A stretch of DNA of 64,000 nucleotides from Planobispora rosea. GTDB lineage: Bacteria > Actinomycetota > Actinomycetes > Streptosporangiales > Streptosporangiaceae. The stretch covers positions 124,001-188,000 of the forward strand of contig NZ_BMQP01000011.1 of the NCBI RefSeq assembly GCF_014648175.1. Direction: 5' to 3'. Positions 17,318 to 24,767 of the stretch are shown here, piece after piece. The notes under the pieces were generated by a model. The model saw only the letters and a program-made list of their open reading frames with translations, had not been told where the DNA came from and ran no database searches. The position numbers and the translations under genes were made by a program. Within the stretch, counting starts at the first letter, position 1; every line of letters begins with the position of its first letter.

Positions 17318-17414
17318 GCCCGCATACACCTCCGGGGAGGCAGCCTCGCAAGCGGTCGCCAACCGGACGTCAAGCGACACGGCGCACAGTGGCAGCGAGG
17401 AAGGAGGCAGGACC

Positions 17415-17510
17415 ATGAAACGCATCAGGATCAGGCGGCCGCAGACCCGCCCCGTCCGCGTTCCCGAGCTGGATCTGCGGTCTCCGTCGGGCCGACGGCT
17501 GCCCTACTGA
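17415..17510 (+). CDS. 31-residue basic peptide
   Basis: A short ORF, MKRIRIRRPQTRPVRVPELD..., follows a very strong AGGAAGGAGG ribosome site at about 17399-17408. The peptide is Arg/Pro-rich (10 Arg in 31) and ends RRLPY. It shows no signal peptide and no Cys. The longer frame from 17316 lacks a ribosome site. A second small ORF with the same MKR start begins 72 nt after its stop. The role is unknown; possibilities include a leader peptide, a nucleic-acid-binding peptide or a peptide-product precursor, though no modification enzyme lies nearby. Confidence 0.45.
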   Translation: MKRIRIRRPQTRPVRVPELDLRSPSGRRLPY

Positions 17511-17582
17511 CGAGATCTTTACGGTCGCCTTACGCGACCGTGCGCATATTTGTATAACGGAATCATCACGCCGGGGGGCTCA

Positions 17583-17756
17583 ATGAAGAGGCTTGTGGCT
17601 GTGCCACCATACGTCGAGCGGATCAAGATCAGGGATATCCGCTCCGTGACACGCCGCAGGGCTCCCGGCGATGCCAAGGTCGTCGACCTGCGCGCCTACA
17701 CCGGCCGCAACGTCATCCGTTTCCCCCATCCGAGCGGTCCCACGCCGGCCGCCTGA
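17583..17756 (+). CDS. 57-residue basic protein, unknown
   Basis: ATG 17583 (MKRLVAVPPYVERIKIRDIR...) is preceded by a GGGGGG tract that can serve as ribosome site. The protein is basic, mostly beta/loop-like, with a VVDLRAYTGRNVIRFPHP segment near its end. It has no signal peptide or Cys. It shares the MKR start and an Arg-rich character with the 31-residue ORF upstream, and the two may form a small operon behind the hairpin near 17300. I do not recognise the family. Confidence 0.45.
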   Translation: MKRLVAVPPYVERIKIRDIRSVTRRRAPGDAKVVDLRAYTGRNVIRFPHPSGPTPAA

Positions 17757-17776
17757 AGCCGCGCGGCCTCCCGCGG

Positions 17777-18289
17777 TCACCGGAGCACCCGCCCGCTCCA
17801 GGCCAGCATGACCGCTGGAAGCACCACGACCAGCGAGAGCGTGACGACCTGGCCGATCACGTCGACCGTGGGGAAGTGCCCGAGGTGCCCCAGGTGGAAG
17901 GCCAGGTGCGGCACCGCGTAAGCCAGATACCCCGCCAGCACCGTCCGCACGAGCAGCCGCTCCGGCCTCCGCCCCGCCACCGCCAGCATCACGCCCATGC
18001 CCAGGTTGAGGCCGCCGAAGTCGAGCAGCATGTGCTCGTTGTACGGCGGCAGCAGCGCCACCCACCGGCGCCCCGGCAGCGGGAAGCCCTCGTAGAACCC
18101 GGTCGGGGAGACCAGCGCCCATGTCCCCACCACCAGCTGGATGACCGCCAGGCCGACCAACCCCGCCCGGAACCAGGCCACCGCGCGCGAGCGGGTCTCC
18201 GGCGGCCCCGTGCGCCGCGCCCGCTCGTCCGCGCCCCGGCCCGCCTTCCGGCCCCGTCCGGGCCGCACCGCCTCCGGCCGCGCGCTCAT
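17777..18289 (-). CDS. small four-helix membrane protein
   Basis: A 170-residue protein with an Arg-rich, probably cytoplasmic N-terminus (1-40) and four predicted membrane helices near 41-61, 89-106, 112-133 and 146-165. The motif FYEGFPLPGRRWVALLPPYNEHMLLDFGGLN between helices 1 and 2 looks conserved-type, and a His-rich stretch AVPHLAFHLGHLGHF lies at 126-139. I have seen similar short hypothetical membrane proteins in actinomycetes, but no function is known to me. Its ATG overlaps the stop of the upstream epimerase-like gene (ATGA at 18286-18289), so the two are translationally coupled. Confidence 0.75.
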   Translation of the reverse strand: MSARPEAVRPGRGRKAGRGADERARRTGPPETRSRAVAWFRAGLVGLAVIQLVVGTWALVSPTGFYEGFPLPGRRWVALLPPYNEHMLLDFGGLNLGMGVMLAVAGRRPERLLVRTVLAGYLAYAVPHLAFHLGHLGHFPTVDVIGQVVTLSLVVVLPAVMLAWSGRVLR

Positions 18290-19080
18290 CGGCCCGCTCC
18301 CGCATATCCCGGACGGCCCGCCGCCGTGGTCAGGAACTCCTCGAACGTGATCCGCCCGTCGCGGTGCTCCGGCGCGAGATGCACCCCCCGCCGGTAGGCG
18401 CCGATGACCCCGCCGGGGATCGGGACCGGCAGCACGGGCCGCCGTTTCCCGGCCGACCGCAGGTAGAGGCGCGCGAGCTCGGCCGCGCTGAGGATCTCGG
18501 GACCGCCCATGTCGGGCACCCGGCCGGCGGGCTCGCCCAGCGCGAGCCCGGCCAGCCGCGCGGCGACCTCCTCGGCCGCGACCGGCTGGAAGGCCACCCC
18601 CGCCGGGACGAACACGATCGGCAGCCTGGCCAGCATCCGCATGCCGTACAGCACCAGATCGTGGAACTGCACGGCGCGCAGGATGGTGTACGGCAGGCCC
18701 GAACGCTCGATCATGCGCTCGACCTCGTACTTCGCGCGGTAGTAGGAGTAGGGGTGCCGGTCGACGCCGACGATCGAGATGTAGACCAGGTGCGCCCCCT
18801 CGGGTGCCGCGGCGATCAGGCGCCGGGCGGCCGCGACGTCGGCCCCTCGCGTCCTGGGGTCGCTGGCCAGGTGGACGATCGTCCGGACGCCGTCGAGAGC
18901 CTCCGCCAGGCCCGCTCCGGTGCTCAGGTCGCCGATGCAGGGCTTGCGCGTACGGCTGAGCACGCGGACGGTACGGCCGGCCCCGGTGAGCCGGTCCACG
19001 ACGGGACGGCCGAGGACGCCGGTGCCGCCGGTGACGAGGATGTCCGCCGTGCCGCCTTCTGCTGTGGTGTTCTCCGTCAT
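18286..19080 (-). CDS. NAD(P)-binding epimerase/NmrA-like oxidoreductase
   Basis: A 264-residue Rossmann-fold protein. ILVTGGTGVLGRPVVDRL at the N-terminus is the dinucleotide-binding loop (GGTGxxG). YSYYRAKYEVERMIERSGLPYTILRAVQFHD follows, as in atypical SDR/NmrA proteins in which the active-site Tyr/Lys pattern is degenerate. A longer frame from 19125 exists, but ATG 19080 is preferred because the family begins there and a candidate ECF41 promoter ends just before it. ECF41 sigma genes typically sit beside a carboxymuconolactone decarboxylase, oxidoreductase or epimerase gene. This is that partner, and the sigma gene is the next gene upstream. It is coupled to the small membrane protein downstream. 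Confidence 0.85.
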   Translation of the reverse strand: MTENTTAEGGTADILVTGGTGVLGRPVVDRLTGAGRTVRVLSRTRKPCIGDLSTGAGLAEALDGVRTIVHLASDPRTRGADVAAARRLIAAAPEGAHLVYISIVGVDRHPYSYYRAKYEVERMIERSGLPYTILRAVQFHDLVLYGMRMLARLPIVFVPAGVAFQPVAAEEVAARLAGLALGEPAGRVPDMGGPEILSAAELARLYLRSAGKRRPVLPVPIPGGVIGAYRRGVHLAPEHRDGRITFEEFLTTAAGRPGYAGAGR

Positions 19081-19090
19081 GCAGCTGAGA

Positions 19091-19116
19091 ACCGGCGAGT
19101 CACCGCGAACGTGACA
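19091..19116 (-). promoter_or_regulatory. candidate ECF41-type promoter
   Basis: On the minus strand TGTCAC (19116-19111) is followed after 16 nt by CGGT (19094-19091). The known ECF41 target promoter is TGTCACA with a CGTC -10. The -35 matches well and the -10 imperfectly. It ends about 10 nt before ATG 19080, so the transcript would be leaderless or nearly so. Confidence 0.4.
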
Positions 19117-19235
19117 GATCTGCACGGATTCGTGCGAGAAATTCTCCGGACGGCCGGTCCCGCCCCAGCCCAGCCCGGCCCGGCCCGGCCCGGCCCCGGG
19201 AAGGCTCCACCCCTCAAGCCTGCGGGCCCTGCGGA

Positions 19236-20225
19236 TTATGCGGGCTCCACGGGCTCCACGGGCTCCACGGGCTCGGCGAGTCCGGCGAGTTCCGCGAAGC
19301 GGGACAGCTTGTCGGGGTTGGCCACGCTCCGCAGACCGACGACCTCCCCGCCCGCGACCTCCACCACGGAGACCGTGAAGACCTGCCCGGCCAGCAGCAT
19401 GACGATCGCGTCCTGGCCGTTGACCTCGACGATGCGGGTCTCGCCGCGACCGTCTTGGCCGAGCGCGCCGAACCTGGCCGCGAGCCCCGCCACGTAGCGC
19501 AGGACCTTCTCCCTTCCGAGAACGGGCCGCCGCGCCGCGCTGACCTTGCCGCCGCCGTCGGCCCAGGCGATCACATCGGCGGCGAGGAGCCGTTCCAGCC
19601 CTTCCAGGTCACCGTTCTCCGCGGCCTTCAGGAACCGCTCCACGATCAGGCGGCGCTGCCCGCCGGGGGCGTCGAACCGCCGGAGCTCCCGGAGTCCGCG
19701 GCGCTCGCCGGGTTCACCGCGCTCGCCGGGTTCACCGTGCTCGCCGGGTTCACCGTGCTCGCCGACCCGCTGCCGCGCCCGTCGGCAGAGCTGCCGGCAG
19801 CCGGCCTCGGACAGGTCGAGCACCTCGGCGATCTCGCGGTAGCCGTACCCGAACGCCTCGCGCAGCACGAAGACGGCGCGCTCGGCCGGGGTGAGCCGCT
19901 CCATCAGGACCAGGAAGGCCATGGAGACGCAGTCGCGCTGCTCGGCGGTCTCCAGCGGGCCGAGCGCGCCGGTCGGCACGGGTTCGGGGAGCCAGGAGCC
20001 GACGTAGTCCTCCCGGGTCGCGCGGGCGGCGGTCAGCCGGTTGAGACAGAGATTGGTGACCACTTTGGCGAGCCACGCGCCCGGACAGGAGACACTGCCC
20101 GGCTCGGTGCCGCTCCAGCGCAGATAGGCGTCCTGGACGATGTCCTCGGCCTCGGTCACCGAACCGAGCATCCGGTAGGCCAGGCCGAACATCCTCGGCC
20201 GGTGGACCTCGAACTCCTCGATCAC
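19236..20225 (-). CDS. ECF41-family RNA polymerase sigma factor with SnoaL-like domain
   Basis: A 329-residue sigma-70 family protein. Region 2 is at about 5-70 (FGLAYRMLGSVTEAEDIVQDAYLRW) and region 4 at about 105-155 (LTPAERAVFVLREAFGYGYREIAEVLDLSEAGCRQLCRRAR). A C-terminal SnoaL-like domain (190-310) carries the two ECF41 signatures, DGGGK at 223-227 and NPDKL at 303-307. In this family the C-terminal domain takes the place of an anti-sigma factor and tunes activity, and the usual target is the adjacent oxidoreductase/epimerase gene. Unusual here are a GEHGEPGER-type repeat (about 155-175) inserted in the linker and a C-terminal tail of EPV repeats. The start is GTG 20225 with GGAG upstream. 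A TetR gene is divergent. Confidence 0.93.
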   Translation of the reverse strand: MIEEFEVHRPRMFGLAYRMLGSVTEAEDIVQDAYLRWSGTEPGSVSCPGAWLAKVVTNLCLNRLTAARATREDYVGSWLPEPVPTGALGPLETAEQRDCVSMAFLVLMERLTPAERAVFVLREAFGYGYREIAEVLDLSEAGCRQLCRRARQRVGEHGEPGEHGEPGERGEPGERRGLRELRRFDAPGGQRRLIVERFLKAAENGDLEGLERLLAADVIAWADGGGKVSAARRPVLGREKVLRYVAGLAARFGALGQDGRGETRIVEVNGQDAIVMLLAGQVFTVSVVEVAGGEVVGLRSVANPDKLSRFAELAGLAEPVEPVEPVEPA

Positions 20226-20268
20226 GTCTCCAGCCTGACAGAAGTCCGGCGAATCCGGGAACGATAGA

Positions 20269-20287
20269 ACGGAATATTATGTTCCGT
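20269..20287. promoter_or_regulatory. TetR-type operator candidate
   Basis: Perfect arms ACGGAA (20269-20274) and TTCCGT (20282-20287) with a 7-nt AT-rich spacer lie between the divergent ECF41 and TetR genes, 17 nt before the TetR ATG. The likely ligand is the product of the adjacent TetR gene (autoregulation). Confidence 0.5.
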
Positions 20288-20303
20288 GAGCTACAGTGAT
20301 GGT

Positions 20304-20945
20304 ATGGAGACAACGAACGCGGCCCCGATGAGCGGCCGCAAGGCCCAGGCGGCCCGCAACGACCAGACCATTCTCCAGGCGGCGCGGGCGGTCTTCGTCG
20401 CCGACCCCGGGGCGCCGATCTCGGCCGTGGCCGAGCGCGCCGGGGTCGGCATCAGCGCCCTCTACCGCCGCTACGCCAGCAAGGAGATCCTGCTGCGCAA
20501 GCTCTGCTCCGACGGGCTGAAGCTCTACATCGCCGAGGCCGAGGCGGCACTCGCCGACGAGCGTGATCCCTGGACCGTCTTCGCCGACTTCATGCGCCGC
20601 ATCGTGGACGCCGACACCCACTCCCTCACCCTCAGCCTGGCCGGGACCTTCACCCCGGACGAGGACCTCTTCCGCGAGTCGGCGTACGCCGAGGAACTGG
20701 CCACGCGGGTCTTCGAACGGGCCAGGGACGCCGGAGTCCTCCGCCCCGGCCTGGACGTCGCCGACCTGTCGATGCTCTTCGAGCAGATCGCCGCCATCCA
20801 CCTCGGCGACGAGGAGCGCACCGCGCAGATGCGGCACCGCTATCTGGCCCTGATCCTCGACGGCCTCCGCCTGACCTCGGCCGAGGCGCTGCCGGGCCCG
20901 CCGCCCACCGCCGAGGAGATCGGCCGCCGCTGGATCGTCACCTGA
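20304..20945 (+). CDS. TetR family transcriptional regulator
   Basis: A 213-residue regulator from ATG 20304. The N-terminal helix-turn-helix is clear: QTILQAARAVFVADPGAPISAVAERAGVGISALYRRYASKEILLRKLC (about 20-66). The C-terminal ligand domain has no family motif that identifies an inducer. A GTG at 20286 would add six residues but lies inside the palindromic operator, so it is unlikely. The operator between this gene and the divergent ECF41 sigma gene suggests that it represses itself and perhaps the sigma factor. Confidence 0.9.
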   Translation: METTNAAPMSGRKAQAARNDQTILQAARAVFVADPGAPISAVAERAGVGISALYRRYASKEILLRKLCSDGLKLYIAEAEAALADERDPWTVFADFMRRIVDADTHSLTLSLAGTFTPDEDLFRESAYAEELATRVFERARDAGVLRPGLDVADLSMLFEQIAAIHLGDEERTAQMRHRYLALILDGLRLTSAEALPGPPPTAEEIGRRWIVT

Positions 20946-21064
20946 CCGCCCGGCCCGCCCGGACCGGGCGGGATGCGGTCCGGCACCGCCGGGAGCCGAG
21001 CCGTCAAGGCCAATTCCTCGGATTGGCCCGAGACGGGGTGCCGCCGCTCTCCTACGGTGATCCC

Positions 21065-22447
21065 ATGCATCCACTTCTCGGTGACGACCTCGCGCGCCTG
21101 CCCGAACTGCTCGACGAGACGCGGGCCTACGCCGTACGGATCCTGCAGGGCCTGGACGACCGGCCCGTCGCCCAGCTGCCGGTACGGCGCGAGCCCACGC
21201 CGCTGCCCGCGGAGGGCTCGGGCCTGAAAGGGGCGATGGAGGCGTTCGCCGAGCGCTGGGAGGCCGGCTTCGCCGCCAGCGCCGGCCCCCGCTACCTGGG
21301 CTTCGTCACCGGCGGCAGCACCCCCGCCGCGCTGGCGGGCGACTGGCTGACCGGCGCCCTCGACCAGAACCCCACCTCCCGCGTCGACTCCACCGCCCCC
21401 GACCTGGAGCGGGAGGCCGCCTCCTGGCTGCGCGAGCTGTTCGGCCTGCCGGCGGAGCACCAGGGCACGTTCGTCAGCGGCGCGACCATGTCCAATCTCG
21501 CGGGCCTGGCCGTCGGCCGCGAGTGGCTGGGCGAACGGCACGGGATCTCGGTGGCCGAGCAGGGAGCCGCCGCGCTCGGCCCGGTCAGCGTGCTCTCCGG
21601 GACCCCGCACTCCAGCGTCGGCAAGGCCCTGTCCCTGCTCGGGCTGGGCCGCTCGGCGATCCGCCGGGCCGATACGCTGCCCGGACGGGAGGCCGTCGAC
21701 GTCGCGCGGCTCGCCGAGGCCCTGGAGGGGCTCGGGGGACGCCCCGCCATCGTGGTCGCCAACGCGGGCACGGTGAACACCGTCGACTTCGACGACCTGC
21801 GCGCGATCGCCGCCCTGCGCGAGCGCCACCCCTTCTGGCTGCACGTGGACGCCGCCTTCGGGGCCTTCGCCGCCCTCTCCCCCGCCCACGCCCACCTGGT
21901 CGACGGGCTCGGCGAGGCGGACTCGGTCTGCGTGGACCTGCACAAGTGGCTCAACGTCCCCTACAGCGGCGCGGTCCAGTTCACCCGCCGCCGCGACCTG
22001 CAGGCCCGGGTCTTCGCCAACTCCGCCGCCGCCTACCTGGGCCCGGTCGGCGACGACCCCGACCCGGTGCACCTGACGCCCGAGAACTCCCGGCGCCTGC
22101 TCGCCGTCCCGGCGTGGTTCACCCTCGCCGCCTACGGGCGGGAGGGGCACGCGGAGATCGTCCGGCGGGACATCGCCCTCGCCGAGCTGCTCGGCGAGCG
22201 CATCGCCGCACTGCCCGGGTACCGGCTGCTGGCCCCCGTCCGGCTCAACGTGGTCTGCTTCACCCTCGCCGAGGCGCCCGAGCGGACCGGGGATCTCGTC
22301 ACCGCGATCACCGAGTCCGGTGAGGCGTTCCTCACCCCGACCGTCTACGACGGGGTGCCCGCGCTCCGCGCCGCCTTCAGCAACTGGCGGACCACCGAGG
22401 CCGACGTCGAGCGGGTGGCGAAGCTCCTGGAGCGGCTCGCGCCGTAG
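21065..22447 (+). CDS. PLP-dependent group II decarboxylase family protein
   Basis: A 460-residue protein with the aromatic-L-amino-acid/glutamate decarboxylase fold. The N-terminal half has RYLGFVTGGSTPAALAGDWLTGALDQNP and the TFVSGATMSNLAGLAVGREW cofactor-phosphate region. FWLHVDAAFGAF supplies the Asp that contacts the pyridine N, and the Schiff-base lysine is K294 in VDLHKWLNVPYSG. The C-terminus (VLRAAFSNWRTTEADVERV-like) is typical. It decarboxylates an amino acid or carries out a related PLP reaction; the substrate is not deducible, because the family includes Asp, Glu, Tyr, Trp and DABA decarboxylases. It is monocistronic, with the cupin gene about 100 bp downstream. Confidence 0.88.
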   Translation: MHPLLGDDLARLPELLDETRAYAVRILQGLDDRPVAQLPVRREPTPLPAEGSGLKGAMEAFAERWEAGFAASAGPRYLGFVTGGSTPAALAGDWLTGALDQNPTSRVDSTAPDLEREAASWLRELFGLPAEHQGTFVSGATMSNLAGLAVGREWLGERHGISVAEQGAAALGPVSVLSGTPHSSVGKALSLLGLGRSAIRRADTLPGREAVDVARLAEALEGLGGRPAIVVANAGTVNTVDFDDLRAIAALRERHPFWLHVDAAFGAFAALSPAHAHLVDGLGEADSVCVDLHKWLNVPYSGAVQFTRRRDLQARVFANSAAAYLGPVGDDPDPVHLTPENSRRLLAVPAWFTLAAYGREGHAEIVRRDIALAELLGERIAALPGYRLLAPVRLNVVCFTLAEAPERTGDLVTAITESGEAFLTPTVYDGVPALRAAFSNWRTTEADVERVAKLLERLAP

Positions 22448-22545
22448 TGGTTCCGGCGCGGCTGACGCCGTAACGCTCCCGGAGCGGACCATGCCGCAGC
22501 CACCCGTCATCCCCCGGCGCGGACGGACCACCTAGGGTATGGATC

Positions 22546-23034
22546 ATGACATATCCGGAACCGAGCTATTTCGGGGACAAAGGTGAGATCAACGCGACCT
22601 TCCGTCCCGCGGACCACGAACCCGAACTGACCTACCAGAGCGGCAACACGGTGGACTACCTGGCGACGGGCGCCTCCACCGGCGGCAAGTTCGGCCTCTA
22701 CCGGTGGAACATGGGGCCGGAGCCCTCGGGCCCCGGCCCCCACTTCCACCGGTCGATCTCCGAGTCGTTCTTCATCCTCACCGGGACCGTACGGATCTTC
22801 ACCGGCGACCGCTGGATCGACGCCGCCCCCGGCGACTTCATCCACGTCCCCGAGGGCGGGATCCACGCCTTCCGCAACGAGTCGGGGGCACCGGCCTCCA
22901 TGCTCCTGCACTTCTCCCCCGGAGCGCCCCGGGAGGGTTACTTCGAGGGTCTCGCCGAGTTCGCCGTGTCCGGCCGCCCCGGGGAGGAGGAACTGGCGGA
23001 GTTCTTCCTCCGCCACGACAACCACTGGCTCTAG
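22546..23034 (+). CDS. cupin domain protein
   Basis: A 162-residue single-cupin protein. Motif 1 reads GPGPHFHRSISESFFILTGTVRIFTG (metal ligands His-x-His...Glu, about 64-73) and motif 2 PGDFIHVPEGGIHAFRNES (His about 105). A full metal-binding set is thus present. The N-terminus FGDKGEINATFRPADHEPEL and the C-terminal EFFLRHDNHWL are typical of actinomycete cupins of unknown substrate. TAGGGT about 10 nt before the ATG could be a -10 of a near-leaderless transcript. Its role, whether isomerase, dioxygenase or sensor, cannot be inferred from context. Confidence 0.85.
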   Translation: MTYPEPSYFGDKGEINATFRPADHEPELTYQSGNTVDYLATGASTGGKFGLYRWNMGPEPSGPGPHFHRSISESFFILTGTVRIFTGDRWIDAAPGDFIHVPEGGIHAFRNESGAPASMLLHFSPGAPREGYFEGLAEFAVSGRPGEEELAEFFLRHDNHWL

Positions 23035-23072
23035 GATCCCCGGCCCGCCGCGCCCGCTCAGGCGGGCACGAC

Positions 23073-23699
23073 TCAACCGCCGACGTGCGACGACGCGGAG
23101 GTGAGCGTGTCCCAGGCGGCCATTGCGCAGGTGATGACCCCTTCCAACTCGGCGCGGGTGGCGCCGTCGCGGGCCTGTACGGACAGTCCCTGCACCACGG
23201 TGGTGTAGTAGCGGGCGACGGCATCGAGGCCGGCGGGCGGCGCGGCGAGATCGCCGTCGGCGACGCCGCGGGCGAGCCGGTCCTTGATGGCGGCGAGCTG
23301 GTCGCGCCGGAGGCCGGCCAGGAACTCCCGGACGGCATGGTTCTCCACGGCGCCGGTCGGCGCGGCCAGGACGAGCATGCAGTAGTGCGGGGCGCCGGGG
23401 CGGGTGATCTCATCGGCGGTAGCGCGCAGCATGGCGTGGATCGCGGCGCGGGCGGTCGGTTGTTCACGCAGCGCGCGCCTGGGCGGCTCGCCCGAGGTTG
23501 CGCCGTACAGCGCCATGACCTTGCGGAACAGGTCCTCCTTGCTGCCGAAGCAGGTGTAGATGCTGGCCGAGGCGATACCCGTGGCCCGGGCCAGGTCGTT
23601 GAGCGAGGTGCCCTCGTAACCCCGTTCCCAGAACAGGTCCAGCGCCTGGCGCAGGGCGGTGTCGGGGTCGAATGTGCGGGGCCTGCCGCGAGTAGCCAT
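23073..23699 (-). CDS. TetR family regulator (AcrR/NemR-like)
   Basis: A 208-residue protein beginning MATRGRPRTFDPDTALRQALDLFWERGYEGTSLNDLARATGIASASIYTCFGSKEDLFRKVM, a textbook TetR helix-turn-helix of the type that regulates oxidoreductase and efflux genes. The start has GGGAGG upstream. It is divergent from the broken quinone-oxidoreductase gene, and the 110-bp gap carries two copies of a TTTGTTTGTCGTTCGAT site. It probably represses both promoters. The regulator itself is intact although its presumed target gene is not. Confidence 0.92.
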   Translation of the reverse strand: MATRGRPRTFDPDTALRQALDLFWERGYEGTSLNDLARATGIASASIYTCFGSKEDLFRKVMALYGATSGEPPRRALREQPTARAAIHAMLRATADEITRPGAPHYCMLVLAAPTGAVENHAVREFLAGLRRDQLAAIKDRLARGVADGDLAAPPAGLDAVARYYTTVVQGLSVQARDGATRAELEGVITCAMAAWDTLTSASSHVGG

Positions 23700-23716
23700 C
23701 GGGATGCGCCTCCCTA

Positions 23717-23740
23717 TTTGTTTGTCGTTCGATCAAGTTT
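23717..23740. promoter_or_regulatory. operator copy 1 (TetR site)
   Basis: The half site TTTGTTTGTCGTTCGAT (23717-23733) is followed by an imperfect partner (CAAGTTT). It is identical over 17 bp to the second copy 55 bp away and lies 18 bp from the TetR start. Confidence 0.6.
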
Positions 23741-23771
23741 ACCTTGACCGGCGCTGAACGGCGTGCCACGG

Positions 23772-23795
23772 TTTGTTTGTCGTTCGATAAACAAA
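23772..23795. promoter_or_regulatory. operator copy 2 (TetR site), near-perfect palindrome
   Basis: Arms TTTGTTT (23772-23778) and AAACAAA (23789-23795) flank a nearly symmetric TCGTTCGA core. The 24-bp palindrome overlaps the region just before the GGAG ribosome site of the oxidoreductase gene. Confidence 0.6.
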
Positions 23796-23809
23796 GGAGC
23801 CCGATCACC

Positions 23810-24697
23810 ATGAGCGTCCCCGCGACTATGCGCGCCCTGCAGCAGACGTCCCTGAACGGCCCGCAGGACCTGCGTCTGGTCACCGACGTGCCGGTACCGA
23901 GCCCGGGCCCGGGCGAGGTCCTGATCCGGGTCACCGCCGCCGGTGTCAACTTCGCCGACATCTCGCAGTCCCGCGGCACCTTCGCAGGCGGCCCGCAGCC
24001 GCCGTACCCGGCGGGCATCGAGGGCGCCGGCGAAGTCATCGCCGTCGGCGAGGGGGTGACCGATCCGGGACTCGGTGCCCACGTCGTCGGCGTCCGCATC
24101 GAAGGCGGCGCCTTCGCCGAGTACGTGGTGCTGCCCGCGGCCCGCGCCGTGCCGGTACCGGCGGGCTGGGCCGACGAGCAGGCGCTGGGCCTGGTCGTGA
24201 ACTGGCCGACCGCGCTGGCGGCGCTCAAGCCGCTGGGCGGCCTCGCCGCGGGGCAGACCGTGCTGATCCACGCCGCGGCCGGCGGGACCGGCCAGGCCGC
24301 GGTGAAGATGGCCAAGCACTACGGTGCGACGGTGATCGCCGCGGCCTCGCCGGACAAGCACGAGGTGGTACGGGTGCTGGGCGCCGACCACGTCATCGAC
24401 TCCCGCGGCGCCGACCTCACCGCCGAGGTCCTGCGGATGACCGGCGGCGAAACCGCGGTCACCAACTGAGGACTGGTCTACAAGCACCAGGTCCACCTCA
24501 TCGGCCTGAACCTCGGCGTCCTGATCCAGGCCGCGCCACAGGTCTTCGGCGAGATCATGGCCGAGATGGCCCGGCTCCTCGCGGCCGGGGTGCTCGGCCC
24601 CGGCCGGCCCACCGTCTATGAGCTGGCCGAGGGGCCGAAAGCACTCGCGGAACTGGAAGCGCGGGCCACCGTAGGCAAGCTGGCGCTGCTGCCCTGA
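23810..24697 (+). pseudogene. broken zinc-type alcohol dehydrogenase/quinone oxidoreductase
   Basis: The frame from ATG 23810 encodes a clear MDR-superfamily quinone oxidoreductase: PSPGPGEVLIRVTAAGVNFADISQSRG, PAGIEGAGEVIAVGEGV, then the Rossmann part VLIHAAAGGTGQAAVKMAKHYGATVIAAAS. It stops at TGA 24467-24469, right after GGETAVTN. The same frame continues to 24697 with the normal C-terminus (LVYKHQVHLIGLNLG...ATVGKLALLP). In intact relatives the VTN is followed by Trp, so TGG has become TGA. About 35 residues expected between the MTGG and GGE segments are also missing. So there are two lesions, a nonsense codon and an in-frame deletion. Readthrough is conceivable but would still give a shortened enzyme. 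Confidence 0.8.
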
Positions 24698-24718
24698 AGC
24701 AGGCCGTGCCGCCGGGTG

Positions 24719-24749
24719 GCGGGTCCCCCGGCCTCTCCGAGGGGCCCGC
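24719..24749. terminator. possible bidirectional terminator hairpin
   Basis: A 9-bp stem, GCGGGTCCC/GGGGCCCGC (24719-24727 with 24741-24749, one G-T pair), lies between the convergent oxidoreductase remnant and nrdJ. There is no clear U-tract. Confidence 0.35.
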
Positions 24750-24767
24750 TCGACCTCGCCCGGGAGA

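Noticed and set aside
24461..24480. Selenocysteine or programmed readthrough at the oxidoreductase TGA
   Set aside because: Relatives have Trp at this place, no SECIS-like hairpin is evident just downstream, and a second lesion is present; pseudogenisation is simpler.
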